From the NCBI RefSeq assembly GCF_000174435.1, contig NZ_ACJN02000001.1:364001-428000 (forward strand): DNA of 64,000 nt, read 5' to 3'. The notes beneath the pieces were generated by a model that saw only the letters and a program-made list of their open reading frames with translations, did not search any database and was not told the DNA's origin. The position numbers were made by a program, and so were the translations under genes. The DNA comes from Desulfonatronospira thiodismutans ASO3-1 (lineage in GTDB: Bacteria > Desulfobacterota > Desulfovibrionia > Desulfovibrionales > Desulfonatronovibrionaceae). Below are positions 43,346 through 53,900 of the stretch, piece after piece. Within the stretch, counting starts at the first letter, position 1. Each line of letters begins with the position of its first letter.

Positions 43346-43514
43346 GGCACTTTCTCCTTGCTCAAGTTTTTTTGCCCTTTATGGCATCACAATGTCCGCT
43401 CAATATTTCAAAAAATTGTTGTCAGCTGATTTAATGATTTAATGCGTGCATCTGAATGCATCAATCAATGGCATGGAATCGGTAATCCATGTTCATGAAA
43501 ACAATTTGCCGGAT

Positions 43515-43763
43515 CTACCGCTGGGCCTGCCATTCCTCTACTGCTTGAAGCATTTCAACGCCAAACTGCTTACCAGCGCAATATTCCCATATTTCAGGGC
43601 CTGTGGGCAGTGAGTGGCGTGAACAGCCAAACCCCGAGCAAATGCAGGGATCTCCAGGGTCGCCGCATGTCGGGGCAGCACAAAACACAGACAGTAACAG
43701 TACAAAAAAAACCAGCAGAATTGAGGCTTTCCTGAAATTAAAGTAAAGCATCTTTCCCGCCAT
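43515..43763 (-). CDS. Small cysteine-rich exported protein
   Basis: 82 residues: a signal-like helix (ILLVFFVLLLSVFCAA) then six cysteines (TCGDPGDPCICSGFGCSRHS and one later), which could form disulfides in the periplasm. GGAGG lies five bases before ATG 43763. Function unknown. Confidence 0.5.
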   Translation of the reverse strand: MAGKMLYFNFRKASILLVFFVLLLSVFCAAPTCGDPGDPCICSGFGCSRHSLPTGPEIWEYCAGKQFGVEMLQAVEEWQAQR

Positions 43764-43991
43764 TCATACCTCCTCAAACGTTTGCTCAAGACTCACACGG
43801 CTCTGCATAACATCTCGAAGAATTGTTCAGTGACAAAAGTCAAAAAGTTATGCACTGCATTTTACTCAAGAAATGTGTGCTATGTGAATTTTTATAGTCA
43901 CATTTGATTATATGAAGAACATGTACTTGAAACTCCCAGATAGTTACATTTTTCATCGTAGCTTTGAACATACTGCAGCCCCGTTAGATAA

Positions 43992-44828
43992 CTACTGAAC
44001 TTCACGCGTGATTAAAGCCATGCTTTCGGCGAGTTGTTCCAGAGGGTCGGCCCATTGTTCAAGCTGACTGTCTTGCCGCGCCTCTTGGGACAGTACCCGT
44101 ATTTGTCGATGATCAGCACCAAGGAGGTCAGAGTCGAGGTGCTGGAAGGCAAGAATCAGGCTGTCAAATTTTTCAGGCAGCATGCCCCATCCGCGCAAGG
44201 CTCTGACTGTTAGCGCATCCTGTTCTGCCAGCGGCAAAAGCTCCGGTGGCAGGTCGGTTTCGAAAGACGGGGCCGCCCTGCCCTGGCCGGAATGGCTGAT
44301 GTCTGTGGGTTCGTCTGCGCCGGCATCTGTGGAAAGAGCTGAAGACACCAATTCCATCTTTTGCGTGATAACATCCAGAAGGTTCTCATGGCAGGCGTCC
44401 TGGAGAACGGTCACGGAGTCAGCACCGGAGACGAAAAAAGTGTCTCCAGGCAGAAGACTTCCTTTAATGCCCAGCGACTTGCCTTCATAATCGCTCAGAT
44501 CCAAAAGCTCATAGGGAGATTTATCAATGTGCGGATATATCTGATAAACATCCCCCAGGCCTGGGGTATCCGAGACCAGACCCTTGTATATTTCTTCAGC
44601 CCTGTTCAGGTCATGTTCAAATAAGGGGTGTCCCAGACTGTAAAAACTTCTTTCCACCACGCACCCCACCAGGGTGGTATCCACAGGCTCTGAAGCAAGA
44701 ACAGCCTTTGAATGCAGAGGAATATACAAAGTCAACAGCAAGAGCAGCGCACACATTAGTACGCCCGAATAACTGATCCAAAAACCTCGCCCGTGCCCTG
44801 GAAAATACCTTTTTGAAATACTGCTCAT
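43992..44828 (-). CDS. Membrane-anchored protein with C-terminal LTVRA module
   Basis: 278 residues: one membrane helix near the N-terminus (SGVLMCALLLLLTLYIPL), a middle domain of unknown type, and the LTVRA module at about 194-278 (QDALTVRALRGWGMLPEKF, DLLGADHRQIRVLSQEAR). GGAG lies six bases before the ATG. It is the smallest member of the module family and the next gene after the four-unit repeat protein, 102 bases away. Confidence 0.7.
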   Translation of the reverse strand: MSSISKRYFPGHGRGFWISYSGVLMCALLLLLTLYIPLHSKAVLASEPVDTTLVGCVVERSFYSLGHPLFEHDLNRAEEIYKGLVSDTPGLGDVYQIYPHIDKSPYELLDLSDYEGKSLGIKGSLLPGDTFFVSGADSVTVLQDACHENLLDVITQKMELVSSALSTDAGADEPTDISHSGQGRAAPSFETDLPPELLPLAEQDALTVRALRGWGMLPEKFDSLILAFQHLDSDLLGADHRQIRVLSQEARQDSQLEQWADPLEQLAESMALITREVQ

Positions 44829-44930
44829 CTAGCACTCCCCTGACCTTGTGTGAAAAGATATACTGGCATTTACCCACCTGAAAAAGCAGGGCCTGTCCGG
44901 TCCTTGCTATGGGAGTTGTTGCAGCACAGC

Positions 44931-47822
44931 CTACAAACTGGACCCCGTGTCCACCGGCACCAGCTCCCCTTCATTATTAAAGGCAAAGCGTTCCATATGC
45001 TCCTTGAGAGCTCGAATATCCTGGGCATATTCCGAGATAGACCTGTTGGTCCCTGACTCTGCTTTAGCCAGCAGCTCACTGATCTCGGCCATATCGGCCC
45101 CCAGCAAGTCGACCCCATGCCTGCGCAGGTCCAGGGCCAGCCGGCTGAAACGATCCGGAAGATGTCCCCACGCGCCCAGAGCCCTTACAGTAACCTGGTC
45201 ATGCAATACTGTATGCTCAGCTGTATAGTCTGACACTGAAGACTTTTCGGGAAGGACATTGACCCAGCTGTAAAGAAAGACATCAGGATTATTCAGGCTT
45301 ATTAATTTAATCTGTGTCAGCCCGGGTTCTTCTCCTGTAACCTCCCCGAGTTCGGAAAGAGAAGCCACTTGTATATCAACTGGTTCCCAGGAAAGCTTGT
45401 GGTCCCTGGCGTCAACAGCAACCTCCAGGTTGGAAGAGGCTCCGGAAACCAGATCCATCTGCACAGGACTCAATGAGACTCCAAACTTGGTGTGGACTCG
45501 AAAACTCTCTGGAAGAACAACCCTGTTATTGTGATCATTTACCAGAATCAGGATTTGAAACCCCGAGTTCTGCGGTCTTTCAAAAGAGACGCGCTGCATG
45601 GAGTCACCGGAAAAAACCACCTTGTGGGATTCAGTGGCATTGAAATTGTGGTTGTTGCCGGCTTTTTGCTGAAAATCACCTCTTACCTCCAGAACACCCC
45701 GAGTCAAACGGTTGGAATGACTTCGGCTGGTTTGAGTGATGAAGTCGCCCTTGACCAGCACTTTGTCTCTGTCGTGGGTCATATTCAGATAACCCCGGCT
45801 GTCTTCAGGCTCGCCTCCCTCTTCTTGAGGCATGCCCTGCATAATATAATCGCCATGGACGACCAGGGTACCTCCACCAATGGTCAGGGTGCCATCAGGC
45901 TGGACCAGGTTGCCTTGAACAGTAAAGTTTCCGCTGGATATATCCAGCGTTCCTGGACCTTCAAAAGATATAGAGTTGTCAACCGTGAGAGAGTGACCGT
46001 CCAGATCCATGGTACCGTTAAAGCCATAAAGCCCTTTGATGACAGCATCATCTGTCAGCCGCCATCCCCTCAGCACGCTGTCAAAATAGACATCTTTGTT
46101 TGAGATGGAACACCCGGCAAAACCTGAATTGCCGGGCGCTTCAAAAAAAACTCTCTGCTCATTTTCTCCTGAAAAGAGCACCTTGTGGGATTCAGAAGCA
46201 TTGAAATTGTGGTTGTTGCCGGCTTTTTGATGAAAATCACCCCTTACCTCCAGAACACCCCGGGTCAAACGGTTGGAATGACTCCGGCTGGTTTGAGTGA
46301 TGAAGTCCCCCTTGACCAGCACTTTGTCTCTGTCGTGGGTCATATTCAGATAACCCCGGCTGTCTTCAGGCTCGCCTCCCTCTTCTTGAGGCATGCCTTG
46401 CATAATGTAATCGCCTTGGACGATCAGTGTGCCTCCACCAATGGTCAGGGTGCCATCAGGCTGGACCAGGTCACCTCCGATAACCAGCTTCCCCCTGGAA
46501 AGACTGCATGTACCTGGACCCTGCATTGTAACCGGATTTTTCACTGTCAGCGTGCGTCCTCCCAGATCCATAGTCCCGGTAAACCCGTGCATTTCCCTGA
46601 TGACAGCATCTTCCTTCAACTTCCAGCCTCTCACAACTGTCAGGAAGTAAACCTCTTCGTTAGAGATAGTATTGATTCCAAACCCGGAATTGTTTGGACT
46701 TTCGAATGATACTTCCTGTTTTTTCTTTCCGGAAAGTAGTACGTTATGCGAACCTGATGCATTGAAGTTATGATTGTTGCCCGCTTTCTGCATGAAATTT
46801 CCCTGGACTTCCAATGTCCCACTGGTCAGCCTGTTGGAGTGACTGCGACTGCTCTGAGTAATGAAATCACCTTGAACCAATACGGAATCATTTTCCCCGG
46901 TCATAACCAGGTACCCATTGCTGTCTTTCTTGTTCCCCTCATCATCCTTTTCCATACTTTGCAGGCGGTAGTCCCCGGTCACTGTCAACCTGCCTCCATC
47001 TATATCAACTGTCCCCCCGGACTGGATAAAGTCGCCATGTATATCAAGTGCCCCTCCTGCGAGTTTGAAAGTGCCATGATGTTCCGGGATTCCCCCTTTA
47101 ACGGTCATCTTGTTTCCGGCCATATCCATTGTACCAGTAAAACCATGCCCTACATTCCTGATTTTCAGATCATCATGCAGTGTCCACCCCCTTAAAACAG
47201 AATCGAAATGGACATGATCATTTGAGATCTCCAAAAGAGCAAATCCGGAATTGCCTGGACTTTCGAATGATACATCCTGTTTCTCCTTTCCGGAAAGAAT
47301 TACTTTATGAGAACCTGATGCATTGAAATTATGATTGCTGCCCGCTTTCTGCTGGAAATTTCCCCGGACTTCCAGGATTCCACTGGTCAGCCTGTTGGAG
47401 TGACTGTGACTGCTCTGAGTGACGAAATCACCTTGAACCAATACGGAATCGTTTTCTCCGGTCATAACCAGGTACCCGCTGCTGTCTTTCTTTTTACCCT
47501 CATCATCTTTTTCCATGCTTTGCAGGCGGTAGTCATGAGCGACAATCAGTTTACCTTCATTAACATTAATGGTTCCACCCACATGATATATAGATCCGGA
47601 AGAAGTAAAGGTATGTCCATTCAGATTAACATTACCACTCAGTATTAAAATATCTTTTTCATAGTTTACACTCTGAGTTAAAGACATATTAGTATCTATT
47701 ATCTTAAATTCAGAATGTTCATTGGATGCTATTGATCTTGTAAAAAAAGACCCTGACAGAATTAAGATCATCATGCAGGAAAAAATATACACTATCTGGT
47801 ATATTCTATGTTTGATTTTCAT
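44931..47822 (-). CDS. Large exported repeat protein with Big_2 domain and C-terminal LTVRA module
   Basis: 963 residues: signal peptide, four repeats of about 190 residues (GFTGTMDLGG, QGDFITQSSRSHSNRLTSG, NHNFNASGSHKV), then a bacterial Ig-like Big_2 domain (about 775-850, VSLSPVQMDLVSGASS...GEVTGEEPGLTQIKL) and the LTVRA module at 869-963. The repeats resemble parallel beta-helix or adhesin-like folds. Repeat pairs are nearly identical in DNA (about 45.60-45.88 with 46.18-46.46 kb, and 46.73-46.99 with 47.29-47.54 kb), so they arose by recent duplication. AAGGAG precedes the ATG. Confidence 0.75.
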   Translation of the reverse strand: MKIKHRIYQIVYIFSCMMILILSGSFFTRSIASNEHSEFKIIDTNMSLTQSVNYEKDILILSGNVNLNGHTFTSSGSIYHVGGTINVNEGKLIVAHDYRLQSMEKDDEGKKKDSSGYLVMTGENDSVLVQGDFVTQSSHSHSNRLTSGILEVRGNFQQKAGSNHNFNASGSHKVILSGKEKQDVSFESPGNSGFALLEISNDHVHFDSVLRGWTLHDDLKIRNVGHGFTGTMDMAGNKMTVKGGIPEHHGTFKLAGGALDIHGDFIQSGGTVDIDGGRLTVTGDYRLQSMEKDDEGNKKDSNGYLVMTGENDSVLVQGDFITQSSRSHSNRLTSGTLEVQGNFMQKAGNNHNFNASGSHNVLLSGKKKQEVSFESPNNSGFGINTISNEEVYFLTVVRGWKLKEDAVIREMHGFTGTMDLGGRTLTVKNPVTMQGPGTCSLSRGKLVIGGDLVQPDGTLTIGGGTLIVQGDYIMQGMPQEEGGEPEDSRGYLNMTHDRDKVLVKGDFITQTSRSHSNRLTRGVLEVRGDFHQKAGNNHNFNASESHKVLFSGENEQRVFFEAPGNSGFAGCSISNKDVYFDSVLRGWRLTDDAVIKGLYGFNGTMDLDGHSLTVDNSISFEGPGTLDISSGNFTVQGNLVQPDGTLTIGGGTLVVHGDYIMQGMPQEEGGEPEDSRGYLNMTHDRDKVLVKGDFITQTSRSHSNRLTRGVLEVRGDFQQKAGNNHNFNATESHKVVFSGDSMQRVSFERPQNSGFQILILVNDHNNRVVLPESFRVHTKFGVSLSPVQMDLVSGASSNLEVAVDARDHKLSWEPVDIQVASLSELGEVTGEEPGLTQIKLISLNNPDVFLYSWVNVLPEKSSVSDYTAEHTVLHDQVTVRALGAWGHLPDRFSRLALDLRRHGVDLLGADMAEISELLAKAESGTNRSISEYAQDIRALKEHMERFAFNNEGELVPVDTGSSL

Positions 47823-47864
47823 TTTTATTGTCTCCTTAATATAGATACATATCCCTATAAATCA

Positions 47865-49769
47865 TCACGATACACCTGCAGCCTGCATAACTTTATTCAT
47901 TTGTTCGTGCAGTTTTTTTAAGGTCTTTTGATGTTCTGCTGACATACGCAGGCTGTCAGCGCTGTTGATCCATTTTTCTAATTGATCTATATCTGCGCCC
48001 AGCAGATCTTTGCCCTGCCCCCTAAGATGCATGGCCAGGGAGTTAAATCCCGGGGGCACATCTTCAAAAGCCCTGAAGGCCCGTACTGTAAGCCCTTCCT
48101 GGCTGACCAGGGCCAAAAGTTCCCGGCTGAATCCTTCCTGAACTTCCACCTCTTCAGCAGTGTCGTCACCCATGACTGTTTCGCTGCTTTCCACTTCTTC
48201 AGGCTCCTGAGGTGCAGGTGCCGGCATTTCAATTGCCCTGACTTCAGCAGGCTCTATGTTTTTATACATGAACACTGCAGGACCGGAAGTCATAGGTCCC
48301 GGCCTCCTGCCGGTATTTACCAGCATAACATGGCCTTCCGGTCCCACAGCCATTTCGTTGCGGTTGCCCGCCTGATTGCTGGTGGGTACTACCTGGAGTA
48401 AACGCCCGCTTCGGTCATAAATCCATATGGAATATCTTTCCTGGGCATAGATATTGCCGGCATTATCAACTTCCAGGTGCTCAAAATCCGGCATATTGAA
48501 CTCATCTACATATACAGGCGGTGTACCTGAACCATACAGGCCCCAGGCCTCCATACGCCGGCCTTCATGGTCCAAATTTACAAAAAATCCTTCTGCATCA
48601 TCTTCATAAACTGCAAATATGCTCCCGTCAGGAAAAATAGCAAAAGGATATGTACCGTCCATATTCAACTTTGTCTGAACTTGCATATCCCTTGAAAATT
48701 TGACTAAAAAAGGGCCATTTGCATCACCCGATCTGGATTCTGCACCCATTAAAAGACCTTTCTGATTTGAGCTGATTATGTAACGAGCATATAAACGTTC
48801 ATCTTTACCAGACACCGATAGATCCAGGGAAAAGCTGTCATCAAGCTCTCCTGCGGGACTGAATCTCAAAAGCTCATCCGGGTTCTCATTATTTCTGCCT
48901 ATCAGGATCAGCAGGTGACCATCGCTTTCCGCCCTTGCATCTATGCGTCTTACGGCAAGATTATCTCTTGTGGCCTCTTCTTCAAAGCTCCATTCATGCT
49001 GGACCTCTCCCCCATGGTCATAGATGCGCACCACGTACCGGGAACGGTCCACCAGAGCTGCATACCTGCCCGGCAGCATCACCGGCTGGAAATCGTTGAA
49101 CTCCCGTTCTCCAATTTCCTTGTATGTAAAATAGGAATCCAGCTCCAGTGGAGGCGGGCTGTCAGCATCTGCGGATTTCAGGATACTTTCAATTAAACCC
49201 GGATGCTGGTTCAAAAGATGGTCATTGGCCATAAGAAATAACATCCGGTAGTTGCCCTCTGCATCAGGTATCTTATTCACCGCCACAGCCCATGTTTGAT
49301 GTGAGTCAAAAGTTCCATCCGGAGCATTTTCCTGCATTGTGAACATGGCTTTGACCAGGAATGCCTCCTCTCCGGCCAGGGTAATGTACGATGTTTCAAA
49401 TTCTGGTTCATCAGTACTCATCTCAGGCAGCATTTCCTGAAAATCCTTATAAAAACCCCGGTAACCGGCTTCGGCATGACCGCGCGGAGGAGGTTCGTGT
49501 CCCAGCCCAACACCTCCCCTGGCCATTTTCTTGAGCTCTTCAACTGAAATATCCTGCGGAATTCCCATGGGGCCAATACCCAGAATATACAGCAACTCAT
49601 CTCTTTCCATCAGAGGCAGGGCATTTGCAGGAAGATCAAGATAAAATCCACCCATCCAGCGCGTAACAGTTTCGTTCTTTTCTGCTGCAGCATTTACTGA
49701 AAAAAGCAATAACATTAAGGACATCATAAAAATCACAGGGACAAAGCTGTTTTTTAGCTCTTTAATCAT
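47865..49769 (-). CDS. Exported beta-propeller protein with C-terminal LTVRA module
   Basis: 634 residues: signal peptide (VIFMMSLMLLLFSVNAAA), an N-terminal domain, an NHL-like propeller at about 230-510 (for example GHLLILIGRNNENPDELLRF, FEHLEVDNAGNIYAQERYS), a Pro/Glu-rich linker and the LTVRA module at 547-634 (QEGLTVRAFRAFEDVPPGF, DLLGADIDQLEKW). It is the most divergent member of the module family: Trp is replaced by Phe. AGGAG precedes the ATG. Confidence 0.75.
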   Translation of the reverse strand: MIKELKNSFVPVIFMMSLMLLLFSVNAAAEKNETVTRWMGGFYLDLPANALPLMERDELLYILGIGPMGIPQDISVEELKKMARGGVGLGHEPPPRGHAEAGYRGFYKDFQEMLPEMSTDEPEFETSYITLAGEEAFLVKAMFTMQENAPDGTFDSHQTWAVAVNKIPDAEGNYRMLFLMANDHLLNQHPGLIESILKSADADSPPPLELDSYFTYKEIGEREFNDFQPVMLPGRYAALVDRSRYVVRIYDHGGEVQHEWSFEEEATRDNLAVRRIDARAESDGHLLILIGRNNENPDELLRFSPAGELDDSFSLDLSVSGKDERLYARYIISSNQKGLLMGAESRSGDANGPFLVKFSRDMQVQTKLNMDGTYPFAIFPDGSIFAVYEDDAEGFFVNLDHEGRRMEAWGLYGSGTPPVYVDEFNMPDFEHLEVDNAGNIYAQERYSIWIYDRSGRLLQVVPTSNQAGNRNEMAVGPEGHVMLVNTGRRPGPMTSGPAVFMYKNIEPAEVRAIEMPAPAPQEPEEVESSETVMGDDTAEEVEVQEGFSRELLALVSQEGLTVRAFRAFEDVPPGFNSLAMHLRGQGKDLLGADIDQLEKWINSADSLRMSAEHQKTLKKLHEQMNKVMQAAGVS

Positions 49770-49916
49770 TTTGGACTCCTTTTATCCCCCGGCCTTTACC
49801 GGAAGAATCTCTTTACTTGATGCACCTGCAAAAAGTCGGGAAATGAATAATTCAGAAACCAACAATCTACATAAGTCTTTGATTTTACTGAACTCTGACG
49901 TCTGATCTCTGACGTC

Positions 49917-49948
49917 TGTGACTGCAAAAATGACTTTTTGCAGTCACA
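49917..49948. terminator. CTGCAAAAA-type hairpin
   Basis: TGTGACTGCAAAAA and its exact complement around TGAC, a 14-bp stem. The preceding 100 bases are similar to those before the palindrome at 40865, with CTGATCTCTGACGTCTG-type short repeats. It lies between the propeller gene and the TPR gene and probably ends the transcript coming from upstream. Confidence 0.6.
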
Positions 49949-50028
49949 TCTTACTTGCACCCAGATAACTTCAAAGCAGATACCTCTGCAGTATTCATTA
50001 CGCTTTTCTCAAAAAAACACGCCTGCAT

Positions 50029-50841
50029 TTACTGCTGCAGCTCGATATAAGAGCGAAGCCGCCTGATTCTGTCTGCCAGTTCAGGAGTGGGCTCCATTTC
50101 CTGGCTTTGTTCAAAATACTCCAGTGCACGGGAATATTCTCCCCGGCCCATGAAATCCATACCCTTACTGAACATCCCGGCAGCAGCGGAATCTTCAGTC
50201 TGGCCCAGCTGTTCATGTACTTTGCCCGCAGGATCTTCGCCCGGGTGAACAGTCGAGACTCGAAGAAGTTCTTCCAGTTCCTGCGTAAGGGCTTCTTCAT
50301 CAAAAACAGAATCCACGGATACAACTGACTCAAGTTCCTGAGCCTGAAGACCAAAGTCCTGCATTCGCACCCTGTTCAGGGTCCAGCTCTGATCAGCCAG
50401 GCCCCGGTCCAGAGAAATATAAATGTTTTCTCCCGGGTGAACCCTGATCAGCCTCCGGGTTCCCAGTTTGTTCCCCTGGGGTACAAACTGGACGAAAAAG
50501 GCCTGGTCCTCAGCGTGATCCGGGTCCTGAAAAACCTGGAAAAAGACAACCGGGGAACTGGACTCATCACCTGCCACCGGTCTTTTTGCCGAATCCAGAA
50601 GCTGCAGATGTCCTGAAGCACTTGTTCTGACCCAGATTTGGGTGACCACCGCTTCCTGCTCTTCATCCGGGTCAGGCAGATAAGCCCCGAACTCCATCAC
50701 CTGTGGCAGACCCTGCAACGGATCATTCCAGTCCCCGTGGATTTTCTGCGGGAAGACAAGGCAGGAGAATACAAGCACCAAGAGCACTACATTACTCTTG
50801 CCCGGCCATATCTTGTTGTAAAACAATAAATAATCGTGCAT
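50029..50841 (-). CDS. Exported protein with C-terminal TPR
   Basis: 270 residues with one hydrophobic segment near the N-terminus (SNVVLLVLVFSCLVFP). The middle is a domain with AVVTQIWVRTSASGHLQLLD; the end carries a TPR (GMDFMGRGEYSRALEYFEQS). Probably periplasmic, possibly a partner of the large protein upstream. No family recognised. Confidence 0.55.
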   Translation of the reverse strand: MHDYLLFYNKIWPGKSNVVLLVLVFSCLVFPQKIHGDWNDPLQGLPQVMEFGAYLPDPDEEQEAVVTQIWVRTSASGHLQLLDSAKRPVAGDESSSPVVFFQVFQDPDHAEDQAFFVQFVPQGNKLGTRRLIRVHPGENIYISLDRGLADQSWTLNRVRMQDFGLQAQELESVVSVDSVFDEEALTQELEELLRVSTVHPGEDPAGKVHEQLGQTEDSAAAGMFSKGMDFMGRGEYSRALEYFEQSQEMEPTPELADRIRRLRSYIELQQ

Positions 50842-50966
50842 GATGAACTACTTCCCCAAAAAGGTTGGAGCCTGGAAATGCTGGCGTTGCCTGCACTGCC
50901 TGCTCTTATCAGCCCGGGGTACAGACTTCTCTTGGATTGCGGAAAGTCCGGGCCTGAACCATTTTG

Positions 50967-53900
50967 CTAATCAGTCTCCAGCGTCCCGGGGGGTTCTTTT
51001 AACGGCAAAAAGAAAAATCCCAGGGTAAAATATGTGGTCATGGGGTCATATCTCAAGGGTATACCGTCCTCCACCAAGGGTTCATCTGTCCCGGCCTTGA
51101 AAAAATCAATGCTGTAATTGGTAATAAGCTCCAGTGAAAAGGATTCGGTGTGCTCATCAGGTTCCGGAACCCAGGAAATAGAGGTTGCGGCATTGTTGCC
51201 CCTTACCCTGGGGCTGTACATAAACCCTGTGGAAAGCATCCAGTGTTTGACACGCACCTCGGCATCCAGGGACGCTGCTCCTTGCGGAGAAGGAAACATA
51301 ACCCTGAACCGCGGGGGCATGGGCACGGAAACTGTAAGGTCCAGCTCTACCGGCTCTCCTGGATAAACATATCCGCTGCCCAGAAGGTCCGGCGGCTCAA
51401 TCCCCTGCTCTCCTGCAAGACCTGTAAGACCGCCGGCCATTTGCAGAGCCTGAGCCATTTGTGCTTCACTCAGTTCCATACCCATTTTTTCCAGTTCCGC
51501 CTGCATGTGCTGCTTCATAATATCCTCCACAGACTCCTTGGGGTGAAGCATTTCCTGCAGCCTCTCCCAGTCGGAACTGTATTCGGATATCTCTTCCTGT
51601 ATTCCTGAAATCCCGGGGGTGGCTATAATTGTGGCTTCTGGAAACCTGACCGTGGGATCGTTGGCAAAAGGTGTTGCAGTGGTCCAGTAGGTACGGTTCT
51701 CAAACAGATCCATAGTGATGGTTTCTTCTAGAATTTCCACGGGATGCACATGCACCATGGCCTGGTCTTCATCCAGAAGAAGACCTGTCCTTATGTCTGC
51801 AAGGCTGACAGTAGCCGTAAAACTCTGGGGCTCTTCGCTGTCCTCGAGGATGGCGTGCAGCTTCCAGGCGGGGATCTCGGTGATGCCGTCCTGCTCCATA
51901 AAGGTCCAGTAATAATAGTAAGTGCTGTCCGGGTTCAGATTCGAGACAACAGCATGCACTGGCTCATAGTCCCCATCGGTGAAACTGTACTGGCTTTCTT
52001 GGAACTCGATTTTTTCCTCTGCTGCCAGAAGAAGCAGGACGTCTCCCGTCTGACGCCGAACCGTGCGCTGCATGAAGGAAAAGTGTCCGTCCAGACCGGA
52101 TATATTCACCTCAATATCCACTAAAAAAGGGTACGCCTCGGGTACTGCAGGGATCTCAGCCAGCCACTGGCCCGGCTCCGTCTCCTGGGCGCCGGGAAGG
52201 GATATCTCATAAGTCACGCTGACATCAGGGTCCTGCCCTGCGGCGTCACGGATTCCATGCCGGATGCGATTGACTGTGTTCTGAAAACCTCCCCCCAGGC
52301 TTATTTCCACCTCAAAAACCATATCCTCATCTGCATCCGGATCATAAGGAATGTTCATGGGGGATGGAGGTGTGGTGTGCACGGTAATATCCATCCAGCG
52401 CAGCCTGTTGATTTCCGAAAGGATTCGGTTTATGCGCTGCTCCAGATCAAGGATTTCAGCTTCCAGCCTCTCCTGCTCCAGCCGGGCCTGCTCCTGCAGC
52501 TCTCTGGCCTCCTGAAAAACACTTCTCATGAAGCTGCCGCCTTCATTAACCGCCTGCAGGGCCTTATCTCTTTCAATGCCGGCATTACGCAGAGCTCTGA
52601 ACATCTGTACGCGCATATCCGCTTCAGCGGTGCGGCTGTCGTATTCCAGGACCGCCTCGGCCAGTTCCCCTTCTGCCCAGGATTCCACGATCCGCCCGGG
52701 GGCTCTGATGGTATAAGCAGCTCCGCTGTAGACAGACTCCCCCATCCCGTACACTACATCCCCGAGGTTATAGAGCATGTACAGCTTGCCGCCGTCAGGT
52801 CCTATCCCGTCCTCTATCACCAGTTCCGGCGATTCTATCTCTGCACCGGCGGCACGCAGGGCCTCGGCCCTGGCTTCCAGGACGTCCAGGTTTCCCGCCT
52901 CTACCGAAGCAGCTACGTATGCCCTGGCCTCTCCCGGGTCCATGCCCGCCCTCCTGAAACGGATTTCCCACTGGGTCAGGTAGGCAGCCAGATTGTTCTC
53001 ATTGGCCTGCCTGATTGTCAGGTGGGCGTCCCTGGCATCCACTATGCTCTGTCCCATTCTCTTGCTTGTTCCAACTATGGTTTCCGCTCCACCTGCGACC
53101 ATGCCCACAGGGGTAGCAGACAAGGGCGGTACCCTCAGGCCCTGACGGGCCACATCAAAAAGGCTGGCATCCCCCTCCATATAGTCTTCCAGGGTCTGTC
53201 CCAGATGACCTATATCCGTAAAATCAGTAACAGTACCGTAAACCTGGGCTGCTCTGCGTGCCCCACTGCCCAGCTGCTGCATCCTTGTGGGCCCGGCCGG
53301 GGTCTCCGGGCCTGTCAGTTCAATTACCGGTTTTCTGCCGTTGGCAGCGGCAGTGGCCTGCATTCTGGCCCTGGAATCTGTTATTTCCTGACGCAGTGCA
53401 CTCTGTCGCTGCTGGTAGGATTGCTGCAGCCTTTCCTTTCTGAGCCTTGTGGCCTCTGTGTCACTTACGTTATCGAGTCGGCGCATGTTTTCATCTATAC
53501 GGCGCAGGGCATCTTCCCTGGCCCTGAGTTCCTGATTGGCCCGCTGCAGTGTTCTGGATTCAGCAGAGTCAAAAATTTCTGCTGCAGCCTGACGCATACG
53601 TCCGGCCTCAGAGGGATCACTGACCACGGTACGGGCTTCCTTTATATTGTTCAGTTTCCTGCGAAACTCTTGCGGACTCTCTCGTATACCGTGACGTTCT
53701 AAGATTGAACCCAGTTCTTCATCAGGCAGTTCACTGACTCTCAAGGTTTTATCCACACTTTTAGCCATGGGCTGCATGAGTTCAGGGTTTCCTGCCAGAT
53801 CTCCTGAACTGGAATTAAGTCCTCCGGAAGCCTTTTTCAGGTGATCCTGGACCTCAACGTATCCTGCCCCGGCCCGGGTTTTGCCGGTAACCGGATCACG

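Noticed and set aside
52257-53702. 481-residue plus-strand frame.
   Set aside because: Antisense to the giant exported protein, whose frame continues with signal peptide and ribosome-binding site.
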